A stretch of DNA of 64,000 nt from RGIG9060 sp052173655 (GTDB lineage Bacteria; Spirochaetota; Spirochaetia; Treponematales; Treponemataceae). The translations under genes and the position numbers were made by a program. Location: contig JBQMYD010000005.1 of NCBI GenBank assembly GCA_052173655.1, forward strand, positions 1 to 64,000, given 5' to 3'. The notes below the pieces were generated by a model. That model was not told the DNA's origin and made no database searches. It worked only from the letters and a program-made list of their open reading frames with translations. Shown here one piece after another: positions 56,055 through 64,000 of this stretch. Positions within the stretch are counted from its first letter, which is position 1, and each line of letters starts with the position of its first letter.

Positions 56055-56891
56055 TTACAAACCGCCAGAACCGATAGAAATAAAAAGTTGCTGAGTCAAC
56101 AAATTCCAGCCGTCAACTAAAATAAAAACCATAAGTTTAAATGGCATTGAAATTTGAACCGGAGGGAGCATAATCATACCCATAGACATCAGTATACTGG
56201 CAACAACCATATCAATTACAATAAACGGAATGTATAACAAAACACCTATTTTAAAAGCTGCAGTTAATTCATGTAAAATATATGCAGGAATTAAAACATA
56301 AGTAGGAACATCGGAAGGATTACGAGGAGCCTTCATCTTAGCAATTCCCATAAACGTTGCAATCCCCGCCTCATCACCGTCAAGCTGTTGAAACATCCAA
56401 ACACGCAACGGAGCTTCCGCTTGAACAATAGCCTCATTCAAACCTATTTGTCCGTCAGACATAGGCTTAAATGAATTGTTATAAATCTGAGTAAAAGTTG
56501 GCCACATTACAAAAACAGTCATAAAAAATGCAATTCCATTTAAAACCGTAGTAGGAGGAACCTGTTGCAAAGATAAAGCACGTTTTATAAAATCCAAAAC
56601 TATTGAAAAACGCAAAAAACACGTTAAAAGAATTAATATACTTGGAGCCAAAGAAAGAACAGTAAGAAGCAACATTAATTGCACAGAAAATGCAACTTCT
56701 TTTCCGGTAGCCGGCTGCGTTATGGATAAATCCACGATAGGCACATCAATCCCGTTCACTCTGCCGGGCATCTGAGCAGTTCCTCTTCCTAAAGAATTTT
56801 GTGCATAAAGCCCAACAGAAAAAAAGAGCGTAAAAAACAAAAAAACGAATAAAAGTTTTTTTTCTTTTGTAAATTTTTTAGACCTCATCAT
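56055..56891 (-). CDS. fliP: flagellar export protein FliP
   Basis: Export-gate subunit that forms the secretion pore with FliQ and FliR. The 278-residue precursor has a cleavable signal peptide (KKLLFVFLFFTLFFSVGLYA), then the core with LTVLSLAPSILILLTCFLRF, FLRFSIVLDFIKRAL, PPTTVLNGIAFFMTVFVMWP and the C-terminal PPVQISMPFKLMVFILVDGW. It overlaps the end of fliO by 14 bases. Confidence 0.97.
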   Translation of the reverse strand: MMRSKKFTKEKKLLFVFLFFTLFFSVGLYAQNSLGRGTAQMPGRVNGIDVPIVDLSITQPATGKEVAFSVQLMLLLTVLSLAPSILILLTCFLRFSIVLDFIKRALSLQQVPPTTVLNGIAFFMTVFVMWPTFTQIYNNSFKPMSDGQIGLNEAIVQAEAPLRVWMFQQLDGDEAGIATFMGIAKMKAPRNPSDVPTYVLIPAYILHELTAAFKIGVLLYIPFIVIDMVVASILMSMGMIMLPPVQISMPFKLMVFILVDGWNLLTQQLFISIGSGGL

Positions 56892-57597
56892 TTTCTCTCT
56901 TTTCGTTTTCTACAGAATTTTTTTTGAGCCTTTCTACTTGAGACTTCAAATTTAGTACACTTTCTTTTGAAGCAGTTTGAAAATCCTTTTTCTTTATTCC
57001 CATAACACTTGCAAGAATTGAAGCAAAATCCTTAACTTTCTCGGATGGCTGAGAATCTTTATGAAAATTCATAGCATCAATCAAATCTTTATCTTTATCT
57101 TTTTCATATTCAAGAATATCGATCAAACCCACAGAATCATCTGCAACGCCAAGAACATAACAATGATTTTGAATCGTAATAACCTGCACTGATTTTCCGG
57201 CAGACAAATTAAGTGAAGCGACTTTTTTTATATAAGGATCGTTTTCACTACCGTTATTTCCGGTAGTTTTTTTTACAAACTTAAAAATAGCCCAAATAAC
57301 TATTACCACCAGAATTAAAACAAAAATTGTTCTAAAAAATAGCCAAAAAGTACTCGGATTTTTATTTTTTTCTGCATTGTCAGAAGATTTTTTATCTGAA
57401 AACATCCCCTTAAAGGCTTCGTTTTCCTGTTGTTGCAACAAAGACAAATTTTCCGGAGAATCATTTGCCGTTGTATTTACAGAATTTCTACTCGGAATTT
57501 CCTGTGCAAATAAAGAAAAACAAAAAACAACCATGATAACGGAAAGAAAAGCTAAAATCTTTTTTAAAATTGAGTTATTCGTAATAATTTCCCCCAC
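56878..57597 (-). CDS. fliO: flagellar protein FliO
   Basis: Accessory scaffold for assembly of the FliP ring. The 239-residue protein starts at GTG 57597, the only plausible initiator in the short gap after fliY, although the ribosome site is poor. It has a signal-like N-terminal helix (about 11-30), a low-complexity linker and a second membrane helix (STFWLFFRTIFVLILVVIVI, about 83-107). The cytoplasmic FliO domain carries VASLNLSAGKSVQVITI and HCYVLGVADDSVGLID. It is also called FliZ in older treponemal annotations. Confidence 0.9.
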   Translation of the reverse strand: MGEIITNNSILKKILAFLSVIMVVFCFSLFAQEIPSRNSVNTTANDSPENLSLLQQQENEAFKGMFSDKKSSDNAEKNKNPSTFWLFFRTIFVLILVVIVIWAIFKFVKKTTGNNGSENDPYIKKVASLNLSAGKSVQVITIQNHCYVLGVADDSVGLIDILEYEKDKDKDLIDAMNFHKDSQPSEKVKDFASILASVMGIKKKDFQTASKESVLNLKSQVERLKKNSVENEKRENDEV

Positions 57598-57614
57598 CCC
57601 AAAGAAATTTTTAT

Positions 57615-58823
57615 TTATTGACCTTCAGGAAGCCTCTCTTGAGGCGACAAGATTTCAGTTACACGAACTCCAAAGTTTTCGTCAATAACAACAACCTCTC
57701 CCTTTGCAATTTTTTTATGATTTACAAGAATATCTACAGGTTCACCGGCAAGCTTATCAAGCTCGATAATCGTACCTTCTCCCATTCCAAGAATTTCTTT
57801 TACCTCTTTTTTAGTCCTACCAAGTTCTACGGTCATTTCCATAAGAACGTCCATAATAAGACCTATATTGCCCTGTTCAGAAGATGCATAACCTGCCTGA
57901 AGATTAGGATATGACACGTTTTGAACATTAGGAACAGACATCCCCTGCATAGCATTCATTCCGCCCATCATCTGAGGATTCATTCCGCTCATTGCATTCA
58001 TTCCACCCATCATCTGAGGATTCATTTCGCTCATAGCATTCATTCCGCCCATCATTTGAGGATTCATTCCGCTCATTGCATTCATTCCACCCATCATCTG
58101 AGGATTCATTCCGCTCATTGCATTCATTCCTGCATTCACTCCACCGTCTTTTGAAAAACTCGGATCAGGCTGTATTTGCCCTCCGCCAAAAGCCATGATA
58201 GCACCTTTTGCAACTTCTTCAGCTACAACTTCCCAAAGTGTAAAATTATTTTCACCAATCGTTACCGGATAAGAAAAAAGAACAAAATTTCCCTGTGGAA
58301 ATTTTACCATTGCCTTTGGAATATGCTGAGGTTCTGCAGGACTACAAGTCAAGCCGGGAAACTTTCCGGTAGCACTTAAAGCCGTAATTTCACTTCCGGT
58401 ATGTTGAGAAACAACCTCAGAAACAACGGAAAGAGTCATGTCATCTATTGCAGGAGCTTCTTCTTTATTTATCACTCCTACCAATTTTTGGGTAAACTCT
58501 TCAGAAAGTAAAAATAAATGTTCACCAAAAAGACCTTCATTAAAATCGGAAGAAATGGAAACCACCATTTCCGGAAAAATCTTCATTACTCCATCACGGG
58601 AAGTAGTTTCCATAGTCGGTTCGCCAACCAAAATAGATTCTCCCGTCATAGTGCCCAAACTGGCGCTTAGAGTTGTAGAATTTTTATTTGCAAAATCTTT
58701 TAAAAATGATAAATCCAGATCAGAAGAAACAACTGAAGAAACGCTTCCTTCTCCCAAATCTACTGAATCTACTCCAGACAATAAAGCATCTATTTCTGCC
58801 TGTGAAATTGCACCATCACTCAT
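57615..58823 (-). CDS. fliY: flagellar motor switch protein FliY (FliN family)
   Basis: Part of the C-ring that reverses motor direction. The start is ATG 58823, with AAGGAG nine bases upstream. A 402-residue protein results. Its N-terminus [18 protein letters not shown] resembles the CheY-P-binding peptide of FliM. A CheC-like domain follows ([20 protein letters not shown]). A linker of about 70 residues is made of a tandem 14-residue repeat rich in Met, Asn and Gly. The C-terminal SpoA/FliN domain (about 310-402) begins [20 protein letters not shown] and contains [16 protein letters not shown]. The gene overlaps the fliM end by eight bases. Confidence 0.95.
   Translation of the reverse strand: MSDGAISQAEIDALLSGVDSVDLGEGSVSSVVSSDLDLSFLKDFANKNSTTLSASLGTMTGESILVGEPTMETTSRDGVMKIFPEMVVSISSDFNEGLFGEHLFLLSEEFTQKLVGVINKEEAPAIDDMTLSVVSEVVSQHTGSEITALSATGKFPGLTCSPAEPQHIPKAMVKFPQGNFVLFSYPVTIGENNFTLWEVVAEEVAKGAIMAFGGGQIQPDPSFSKDGGVNAGMNAMSGMNPQMMGGMNAMSGMNPQMMGGMNAMSEMNPQMMGGMNAMSGMNPQMMGGMNAMQGMSVPNVQNVSYPNLQAGYASSEQGNIGLIMDVLMEMTVELGRTKKEVKEILGMGEGTIIELDKLAGEPVDILVNHKKIAKGEVVVIDENFGVRVTEILSPQERLPEGQ
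57951..58131 (-). repeat. in-frame 42-bp tandem repeat within fliY
   Basis: Four and a fraction near-identical 42-bp units each encode [14 protein letters not shown]. Two unit variants alternate, and one unit carries a G-to-E change (MSEM). The unit length keeps the reading frame, so copy-number change would lengthen or shorten the linker between the CheC-like and FliN domains. Confidence 0.92.
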
Positions 58824-59853
58824 ACGATTCATCTCCTTCAGCCGATAATTCTTCAAATTCTTCGTTTTCAGGAGCGGTAATCTTACCTACAACCTGAACT
58901 GCCATTTTTTTACCTATAACTCCCGGCTGGCAAAAAAATTTCTTTTGATTTCCAACATTTAGTATAAGAGGGGAACCGACTTTTACATCGGTCAATTGAA
59001 CAACATCCCCAACTCTAAGATTTAAAACATCTTGAATAGGCAATGCAATAGTCCCAATTTCGGCAACAACATCCATTTCTACATTGGAAAGCTTTTCTTT
59101 TAAAATTCCAAGATACTGGGTTGTAGAACTTCTTCTTACGGAAGAAAACCAAAATTGAGAAGAAAGTTTTGAAATAATCGGCTCTATAGTAAGATAAGGA
59201 ATACAAAAGTTCATCATTCCTTCTTCTTCGCCTACTTTCGTTTCCAAAGTAACAAGAACAACCATTTCGTTTGGAGGAACAATTTGAGCAAACTGCGGAT
59301 TGGTTTCTATTTGTCCCAATCGAGGTCTTAAATCAATTACTTGAGTCCAAGCTTCTCTCAAATTGGCAAGAATTCGTACTATAATACCTTCCATTACTGA
59401 TTGCTCAATATCAGTTAAATCCCGCTGAACTTTAGAACTTTGCCCTGTACCTCCGAACAATCGATCTATGACAGAAAAGGTAATAGCCGGATCAATTTCC
59501 AAAATAGCATTTCCCTTTAACGGATCCATATTGATTACGGCAAGAGTCGTAGGGGTTGGAATTGAACGAATGAACTCCTCGTAAGTAAGCTGATCTACTG
59601 AGGCTACGTGTACATGAACCATACTGCGAAGCTGTGCTGAAAGACTTGTTGTAGTTAATCGTGCAAAAGTTTCATGCATAATGGAAACCGTACGTATCTG
59701 TTCTTTTGAGAATTTATCCGGACGCTTAAAGTCATAAACTTTTATCTTGCGAGTATCTGTTATTGTACTTTTATAATCAACTTCTTCACTATCTCCTGAA
59801 CTGATAGCTTGAAGAAGCTGATCTATCTCATCCTGCGAAAGAACTTCATTCAT
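58816..59853 (-). CDS. fliM: flagellar motor switch protein FliM
   Basis: C-ring protein that binds phosphorylated CheY through its N-terminal peptide and couples to FliG and FliN/FliY. The 345-residue protein begins with [15 protein letters not shown]. The CheC-like middle domain contains [24 protein letters not shown] text (here [18 protein letters not shown]) and [17 protein letters not shown]. The SpoA domain at the end has [20 protein letters not shown]. It follows fliL by 14 bp. Confidence 0.97.
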   Translation of the reverse strand: MNEVLSQDEIDQLLQAISSGDSEEVDYKSTITDTRKIKVYDFKRPDKFSKEQIRTVSIMHETFARLTTTSLSAQLRSMVHVHVASVDQLTYEEFIRSIPTPTTLAVINMDPLKGNAILEIDPAITFSVIDRLFGGTGQSSKVQRDLTDIEQSVMEGIIVRILANLREAWTQVIDLRPRLGQIETNPQFAQIVPPNEMVVLVTLETKVGEEEGMMNFCIPYLTIEPIISKLSSQFWFSSVRRSSTTQYLGILKEKLSNVEMDVVAEIGTIALPIQDVLNLRVGDVVQLTDVKVGSPLILNVGNQKKFFCQPGVIGKKMAVQVVGKITAPENEEFEELSAEGDESYE

Positions 59854-59867
59854 TCATTCACCTTTTT

Positions 59868-60422
59868 TTATTGTTCAAGAACGTCCAAGGTCAAAAATTT
59901 TACCTCTTTAATTCTTGAATTACTTAATATATCATCATTAATTGAATTTCTAATTTCCATTTGAAGTTTTGCTTCGTTTTGAGGTTTTAACTCTGCAATG
60001 GTTTTAGCGGTAAAATAACGGCGTAAAAAGTCTTTTATTTCTATCTGACGCTGCGTAATTTCCGTAGATGTCGCTTTATCATCAAGCTTATAACCTAAAA
60101 CAACTTCAGCAACAACACTGGCAGAAACTTCATCGCAGGTTTTTGTTTTTATCGTACCCAACGATGTATACCATGACAATGTTTCACGTTTTGTTTGGTA
60201 CTCCGGAGAAGTCTGTACAGCTACACCGGTATTATTATTTTTCATCATAATTTTCATAGTAACAAAAACAACGGTAACTATTAAAATTACTCCACCGATT
60301 CCGATACCAACCCATTTTAAAATCTTGGGCAAAATTCCGCCCAGTCCCTTACCTTTCTTTTTTCCGACTGAAGCACCATCTCCCAAATCGCCGTCATCAA
60401 GGCTTGTATCTACATCTGCCAT
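59868..60422 (-). CDS. fliL: flagellar basal body-associated protein FliL
   Basis: Inner-membrane protein near the stator. In spirochaetes it helps to fix the orientation of periplasmic flagella. The 184-residue protein has a cytoplasmic N-terminus, one membrane helix (about 35-54) and a periplasmic domain with YTSLGTIKTKTCDEVSASVV and the C-terminal half ITQRQIEIKDFLRRYFTAKT. It lies between motB (31 bp) and fliM. Confidence 0.93.
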   Translation of the reverse strand: MADVDTSLDDGDLGDGASVGKKKGKGLGGILPKILKWVGIGIGGVILIVTVVFVTMKIMMKNNNTGVAVQTSPEYQTKRETLSWYTSLGTIKTKTCDEVSASVVAEVVLGYKLDDKATSTEITQRQIEIKDFLRRYFTAKTIAELKPQNEAKLQMEIRNSINDDILSNSRIKEVKFLTLDVLEQ

Positions 60423-60453
60423 TTTACACCATCCCCCTTCCTAGAGTATATCA

Positions 60454-61164
60454 TTAAAAATGCCCCTCGTCTAGAATAATTATATCCACACGCCTGTTAT
60501 ATGCCCTGCCATCAGGTGTGTCATTTGAATGACGAGGCTGCGTATCTGCATAACCTGCAACGGAAAACTGATTTTCATTTATTCCAAAATCTGCTAAATA
60601 ATGCAAAACATTAATAGCTCTTGCAGAAGAAAGCTCCCAATTACTTGGCCATTTTTCTGAAGAAACTTGAACAGAATCCGTATGACCTTCTATACGAAAT
60701 TTTCTATTGCGTACATCAGCACTCGTTAAAAATTGAGAAATTCTAAGTAAAGTTTCTCTTGTTTCTTCAATATTCAATTCAGCACTACCTTCGGCAAAAA
60801 AAGCATCCGAAGCCAATGTAATTACCAAACCTCTTTCATCACTTGAAAGCGTTATTCTTGTAGATTTTATGTCGGGAGCAAAAAGACTTACAGCCTTTTT
60901 CTTTGCAAGTCCGAGACTTTTTCCTTTTTCGATAGACGGCAAAGTATTAATACTGTTACCTAAATCAGCAAGTCTTCCTGAAACCGCAGACTGTCCGCCT
61001 CCCGAACTATCTGTTTGAAGGGAAGCCATTAACTGAGACATTTCAACAGGATCGCTATCAGACGGATTATAAAGCATTACAAAGAAGCAAAGCATGAGAG
61101 TAATCATATCACCATAAGTATCCATCCAAGCCTTTGAAGGCTTCTGCGGTTCTTTTTTTCCCAT
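60454..61164 (-). CDS. motB: flagellar motor stator protein MotB
   Basis: Anchors the stator to peptidoglycan. The 236-residue protein has a single membrane helix with the proton-binding aspartate (Asp19) in [19 protein letters not shown] plug and linker follow, then an OmpA-like domain (about 110-236) with [20 protein letters not shown] and [14 protein letters not shown] plus [10 protein letters not shown]. All functional residues expected for a proton-driven motor are present. The gene is 11 bp downstream of motA. Confidence 0.96.
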   Translation of the reverse strand: MGKKEPQKPSKAWMDTYGDMITLMLCFFVMLYNPSDSDPVEMSQLMASLQTDSSGGGQSAVSGRLADLGNSINTLPSIEKGKSLGLAKKKAVSLFAPDIKSTRITLSSDERGLVITLASDAFFAEGSAELNIEETRETLLRISQFLTSADVRNRKFRIEGHTDSVQVSSEKWPSNWELSSARAINVLHYLADFGINENQFSVAGYADTQPRHSNDTPDGRAYNRRVDIIILDEGHF

Positions 61165-61175
61165 TTTAGTACCGT

Positions 61176-61958
61176 TTAATCCTTAAGAACATCAGATTCA
61201 ATTGCTTTCCTTGATTTCGGATCAAGATAAGTCAAAAGCTTCATTGCAAGAATACGCGGGTTATCACCTGCCTGAATCGAAAGAACTCCCTCAATTATCA
61301 TCTCTTTTGTTTGAATTTCTCTTGAGTTCTGATCCGTTAATTTTGTAGATAAAGGAGTCATAATCATGTTTGCAATCAAAGAACCGTACAAAGTCGTAAT
61401 CAAAGCAACAGCCATGTTAGGTCCCAATGAAGATTTATCTTCAAGGTTATTCAACATACCGATAAGACCGATTACAGTACCCATCATACCAAATCCGGGA
61501 GCAAGACCTGCCCACATAACCAAAATGTTAATCCAGCCTAAGTGTCTTCCTTCCATTTGATTTAATTCACTTGTTAAAATATTACGAATTATGATACCGT
61601 CCGTTCCGTCAACCACAAGACGAAGTCCGGATTTCATAAAATCATCTGACAAATCTTCAAGACCTTCTTCCAAAGCAAGGATACCCTCGCGACGTGCTTT
61701 TTCAGAAAGAGTTACCATATCTTGAACCAATGTTTTTTCTCCAAAATCGGGAATTTTAAATGTTCTTGGAATAATTTTAAAAATACCTATAACCGAAGAC
61801 AAAGGATAGGCAATAAACAAAGCAAAGAAAGAACCTATGATAACGAAGATAAAAGACGGAATATCTATAATACCGCTAAGATGTCCTCCTGACGTCAAAA
61901 CCGACATTATAACACAGGCTACACCGCCTACAAATCCAATAATTGTTGCTATGTCCAC
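61176..61958 (-). CDS. motA: flagellar motor stator protein MotA
   Basis: Ion-conducting stator subunit, 260 residues with four membrane helices (about 1-20, 31-52, 145-170, 178-200). Recognisable are [20 protein letters not shown] and [20 protein letters not shown] in the third and fourth helices, plus the large cytoplasmic loop. It starts 25 bp after flbD and precedes motB. Confidence 0.96.
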   Translation of the reverse strand: MDIATIIGFVGGVACVIMSVLTSGGHLSGIIDIPSFIFVIIGSFFALFIAYPLSSVIGIFKIIPRTFKIPDFGEKTLVQDMVTLSEKARREGILALEEGLEDLSDDFMKSGLRLVVDGTDGIIIRNILTSELNQMEGRHLGWINILVMWAGLAPGFGMMGTVIGLIGMLNNLEDKSSLGPNMAVALITTLYGSLIANMIMTPLSTKLTDQNSREIQTKEMIIEGVLSIQAGDNPRILAMKLLTYLDPKSRKAIESDVLKD

Positions 61959-61982
61959 AAAATCCCTCCCAAAATCGAATAT

Positions 61983-62180
61983 CTACAATTCGTTCTTAAA
62001 AGCACCTATTCTACGTCTATAATCGACAATTTTATCGATAACATCCTCCGGGGAATTTCTTATTACAAGTTTCTTACCCGAAAGCATGGTCAAAGTTACA
62101 TCAGGATTTAATTCAATGTATTCTATTTGATGAGGATTAATCCAATATTCCTTACCATCTAAACGCATGACTTTTATCAT
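61983..62180 (-). CDS. flbD: small flagellar protein FlbD
   Basis: A 65-residue protein of the FlbD family found next to motA in spirochaetes and some Firmicutes. It shows IKVMRLDGKEYWINPHQIEY and LNPDVTLTMLSGKKLVI. The ATG at 62180 has no ribosome site, and a TTG immediately precedes it. A TTGACG/GAAAAT promoter-like pair ends six bases upstream, so the message may be leaderless. The molecular role of the family is not established. Confidence 0.88.
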   Translation of the reverse strand: MIKVMRLDGKEYWINPHQIEYIELNPDVTLTMLSGKKLVIRNSPEDVIDKIVDYRRRIGAFKNEL

Positions 62181-62186
62181 CAATAC

Positions 62187-62215
62187 ATTTTCTACGGTAA
62201 TTCAATGGACGTCAA
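62187..62215 (-). promoter_or_regulatory. possible promoter for flbD-motA-motB and downstream genes
   Basis: TTGACG (62210-62215), a 17-nt spacer and GAAAAT (62187-62192) lie on the minus strand. The alternative -10 TAGAAA gives a 15-nt spacer. The position between the flgE terminator and flbD supports a second transcription start in the operon. Confidence 0.45.
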
Positions 62216-62413
62216 GTAGTTTTGAAATAAAACCCTATTATTTTGTCGGAACAAGGAGATTAAAGGTTTAGAAAAAATTAACAAAAAAGATAAGAAAAAA
62301 CAGTGTGTATAAAAAAAGTTTACTTTTTAAACATTACCGTCTATCTTACAACAAGTTAATAAATTTTAAAGTAAATTTATATGATGTAATGGCTTAGTTT
62401 TAAGCATCAAAGC

Positions 62414-62459
62414 AAAAATAAAGGAACTGCTAAAAATTAAATTTTAGTCAGTCCCTTTA
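62414..62459 (-). terminator. terminator downstream of flgE
   Basis: Minus-strand AAAGGGACTG pairs with CAGTTCCTTT (one G-U pair) around a 20-base AT-rich loop and is followed by ATTTTT. It is about 40 bp after the flgE stop codon. Confidence 0.7.
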
Positions 62460-62496
62460 GTATTTTATAAATTAAAAATTCCAATTATCAGCCAAA

Positions 62497-63888
62497 TTAG
62501 CGTTTCAAACTCATTACAGTATCAAGTAAAGTATCCGCTGTTTGAATTGTTTTTGAACTTGCCTGAAATCCTCGCTGTGTTGTAATCATGTCTGTAAACT
62601 GTTCTGTTAAATCAACGTTAGACATCTCAAGCGAGCCTGCAAGCATTGAACCTTTGCCTGCAATACCGGATGTTCCGATGTTTGCCATCCCGGAGTTGTT
62701 TGATTGAACGTAGGTATTATCGCCCGCTTTTTCAAGTCCACCCTGATTTGTGAAAGTTGCAAGAGCAATTTGCCCAATTGTTCGATTGGTTCCGTTTGAA
62801 TAAACTCCGGTTATAATTCCGCTTGAATCAATTTTAAAATTGTCAAGATATCCCATTGTGTATCCGTCTTGAGAAAAAGCCTTTGTAGAACTGCTTGAAG
62901 CACTTTGAGTTACAGTATTTTTTTGACTTCCGATCGTACCAAGATTAATATTCATAGTCTGTCTTGTAGGATTACCGTTTTCATCAGGATTTGCACCTAT
63001 TACCGTAAAAGAAGTTTGTATAATAATATCTCCTTCAGGATTTGTTACATTTCCCACTGAATCTGTTACACTTAGCAGTGTTCCGGTATTGTCAAAATTA
63101 ACTAGAAACGAATTTTCCATTCCGTCTGTAGTGTTAAGTCCTACCCTTGTTTGTGTTACATCAGCATTTTCAGGATCTACAGATACAACAGCACGCCACT
63201 GATTTGGATTTCCGGGAACTCTGGTAAAATCAACACTCAACATATGAGTATTTCCGAAGCTGTCATAAATTTTCATTTCTGTAGCCCAAGTTCCTTTTAG
63301 GATATCTTCAGGACTTGCTCCTTCAAGAATTTCCGGAGTATTTTTGTTAAGGTTACACGCAAAATTGATATTTTGGGTTGCCTTTGCAGGGTCTTTAGAA
63401 CCTACAGGAATCACTAAATCTTCAGGACTTGCAGAAGTCTGTAAAATCATTTGACCATTCACCTCTTTTGCCATCCAACCTTGAACACGCATTCCGTTAG
63501 CAGGATTTACAAGAGTTCCGTTTTTATCAATACCAAAATTTCCGGCTCTTGTATAATAAGTTTTTTCACCGTTTTGCATAACAAAAAATCCGTTTCCTTG
63601 AATTGCAACATCGGTAGAAACTCCGGTTGATTGCAAATTTCCCTGAGTAAAGATTGTATCGATTGAAGCAATACTTACCCCCAATCCTACTTCTTTAGGG
63701 TTTACTCCACCCACTTCTTCAGTAGGTTTTGCAGCTCCGGACATCTGTTGCGAAATCATGTCCTGAAAATTAACACGACCTCTTTTAAAACCTGTCGTAT
63801 TTACGTTTGCAATGTTATTACCTATAACATCAAGTCTTGTTTGGTGGTTTTGCATTCCGGACACACCGGAATAAAGTGATCTCATCAT
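62497..63888 (-). CDS. flgE: flagellar hook protein FlgE
   Basis: Forms the hook that joins the periplasmic flagellar motor and filament. The 463-residue protein has the N-terminal [20 protein letters not shown] and [19 protein letters not shown] segments, a central variable region, and the C-terminal [20 protein letters not shown] helix. Counting from the first Met, Lys165 (in PVGSKDP) and Cys178 (in [10 protein letters not shown]) match the residues that form the lysinoalanine cross-link in T. denticola hooks. The start has an AGGG site nine bases upstream. It follows flgD by 17 bp. Confidence 0.97.
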   Translation of the reverse strand: MMRSLYSGVSGMQNHQTRLDVIGNNIANVNTTGFKRGRVNFQDMISQQMSGAAKPTEEVGGVNPKEVGLGVSIASIDTIFTQGNLQSTGVSTDVAIQGNGFFVMQNGEKTYYTRAGNFGIDKNGTLVNPANGMRVQGWMAKEVNGQMILQTSASPEDLVIPVGSKDPAKATQNINFACNLNKNTPEILEGASPEDILKGTWATEMKIYDSFGNTHMLSVDFTRVPGNPNQWRAVVSVDPENADVTQTRVGLNTTDGMENSFLVNFDNTGTLLSVTDSVGNVTNPEGDIIIQTSFTVIGANPDENGNPTRQTMNINLGTIGSQKNTVTQSASSSSTKAFSQDGYTMGYLDNFKIDSSGIITGVYSNGTNRTIGQIALATFTNQGGLEKAGDNTYVQSNNSGMANIGTSGIAGKGSMLAGSLEMSNVDLTEQFTDMITTQRGFQASSKTIQTADTLLDTVMSLKR

Positions 63889-63905
63889 AATATATATCCC
63901 TGCCT

Positions 63906-64000
63906 TTAATTAGCGTACACGCGTTTAATTTTATTCATGTCGTACAACATGCCGTTTACCTGAACCTGCGGAGAATTTCCTCTTGAAGCACCTTCTACAA
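63906..64000 (-). CDS. flgD: flagellar hook-assembly protein FlgD, C-terminal end only
   Basis: The last 31 codons of a minus-strand gene that continues outside the window. The frame reads [20 protein letters not shown] then [10 protein letters not shown], stop at 63906. The pattern of a VQVNG-YD stretch fits the end of spirochaete FlgD (hook-capping protein), and its place just before flgE supports this. Confidence 0.75.
   Translation of the reverse strand, partial: VEGASRGNSPQVQVNGMLYDMNKIKRVYAN

Larger units (their letters stand above)
62184..62496. other. 313-bp gap between flgE and flbD
   Basis: AT-rich, with no ORF of note on either strand. It holds a terminator directed at flgE (62414-62459) and a possible promoter for flbD (62187-62215). 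This is the only large gap in the operon. Confidence 0.7.

Noticed and set aside
57951..58131. CRISPR-like regular repeat
   Set aside because: The units are contiguous, in frame with fliY and have no spacers, and no cas genes are nearby.
57921..58154. Plus-strand ORF rich in His-Ser-Ile repeats
   Set aside because: It is the antisense image of the fliY tandem repeat and has no supporting start or domain.

Overview
The window is chromosomal DNA of a low-G+C spirochaete, almost certainly a Treponema. The evidence is a motility operon in the treponemal order (flgD, flgE, flbD, motA, motB, fliL, fliM, fliY, fliO, fliP, fliQ, fliR, flhB, flhA, flhF, flhG, then a sigma-28 gene), a hook protein with Lys165 and Cys178 at the positions used for lysinoalanine cross-linking in Treponema denticola, a roughly 900-residue GreA fusion, and spirochaete-style lipoproteins. 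No tRNA, rRNA, CRISPR array, insertion sequence or prophage was seen.

Bases 1-5613 (minus strand) are the accessory and most interesting part. Three tandem paralogous lipoprotein genes are built from a repeated module of about 85 residues. A fourth lipoprotein gene encodes Ig-like domains followed by an IdeS/Mac-like (C66-type) immunoglobulin-cleaving cysteine protease domain. Two of the repeat lipoprotein genes have consensus promoters (TTGACA / TATAAT) whose 19-nt spacer is mostly a run of ten G. The third paralogue has the same promoter with a G-run-free 16-nt spacer. The protease gene has a G12 run in its upstream region. This looks like a phase-variable surface and immune-evasion locus. 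Each gene is followed by its own terminator.

Bases 5698-20460 (mixed strands) hold a chemoreceptor behind a strong promoter and long leader, a membrane protein of unknown function, aroC, and a cell-envelope set: a D,D-carboxypeptidase, a beta-propeller/NodB-like protein with a degenerate active site, a LysM-M23 peptidase, signal peptidase I, a PASTA-containing class B PBP, an MptE-like (DUF115) protein and an HD-GYP protein. Bases 20474-27602 carry glyS and gltX (minus) and a TPR gene with the GreA fusion (plus).

Bases 27612-43920 form one long minus-strand series starting at rimP: rimP-nusA-infB-rbfA-truB-ribF-rpsO-pnp-M16 peptidase-dut-lptF-lptG-tgt-HEAT protein. A terminator and a structured leader lie between rpsO and pnp. 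Bases 43918-64000 are the minus-strand motility region. It runs from flgD and flgE through motor, export apparatus, FlhF/FlhG and sigma-28 to FapA/Jag-N and three small treponemal proteins, with a terminator splitting flgE from flbD-motA onward.

Several genes (the 8094-9032 protein, aroC, lepB, the TPR gene, flbD) have a -10-like box 6-7 nt before the start codon and no Shine-Dalgarno, suggesting leaderless transcripts.
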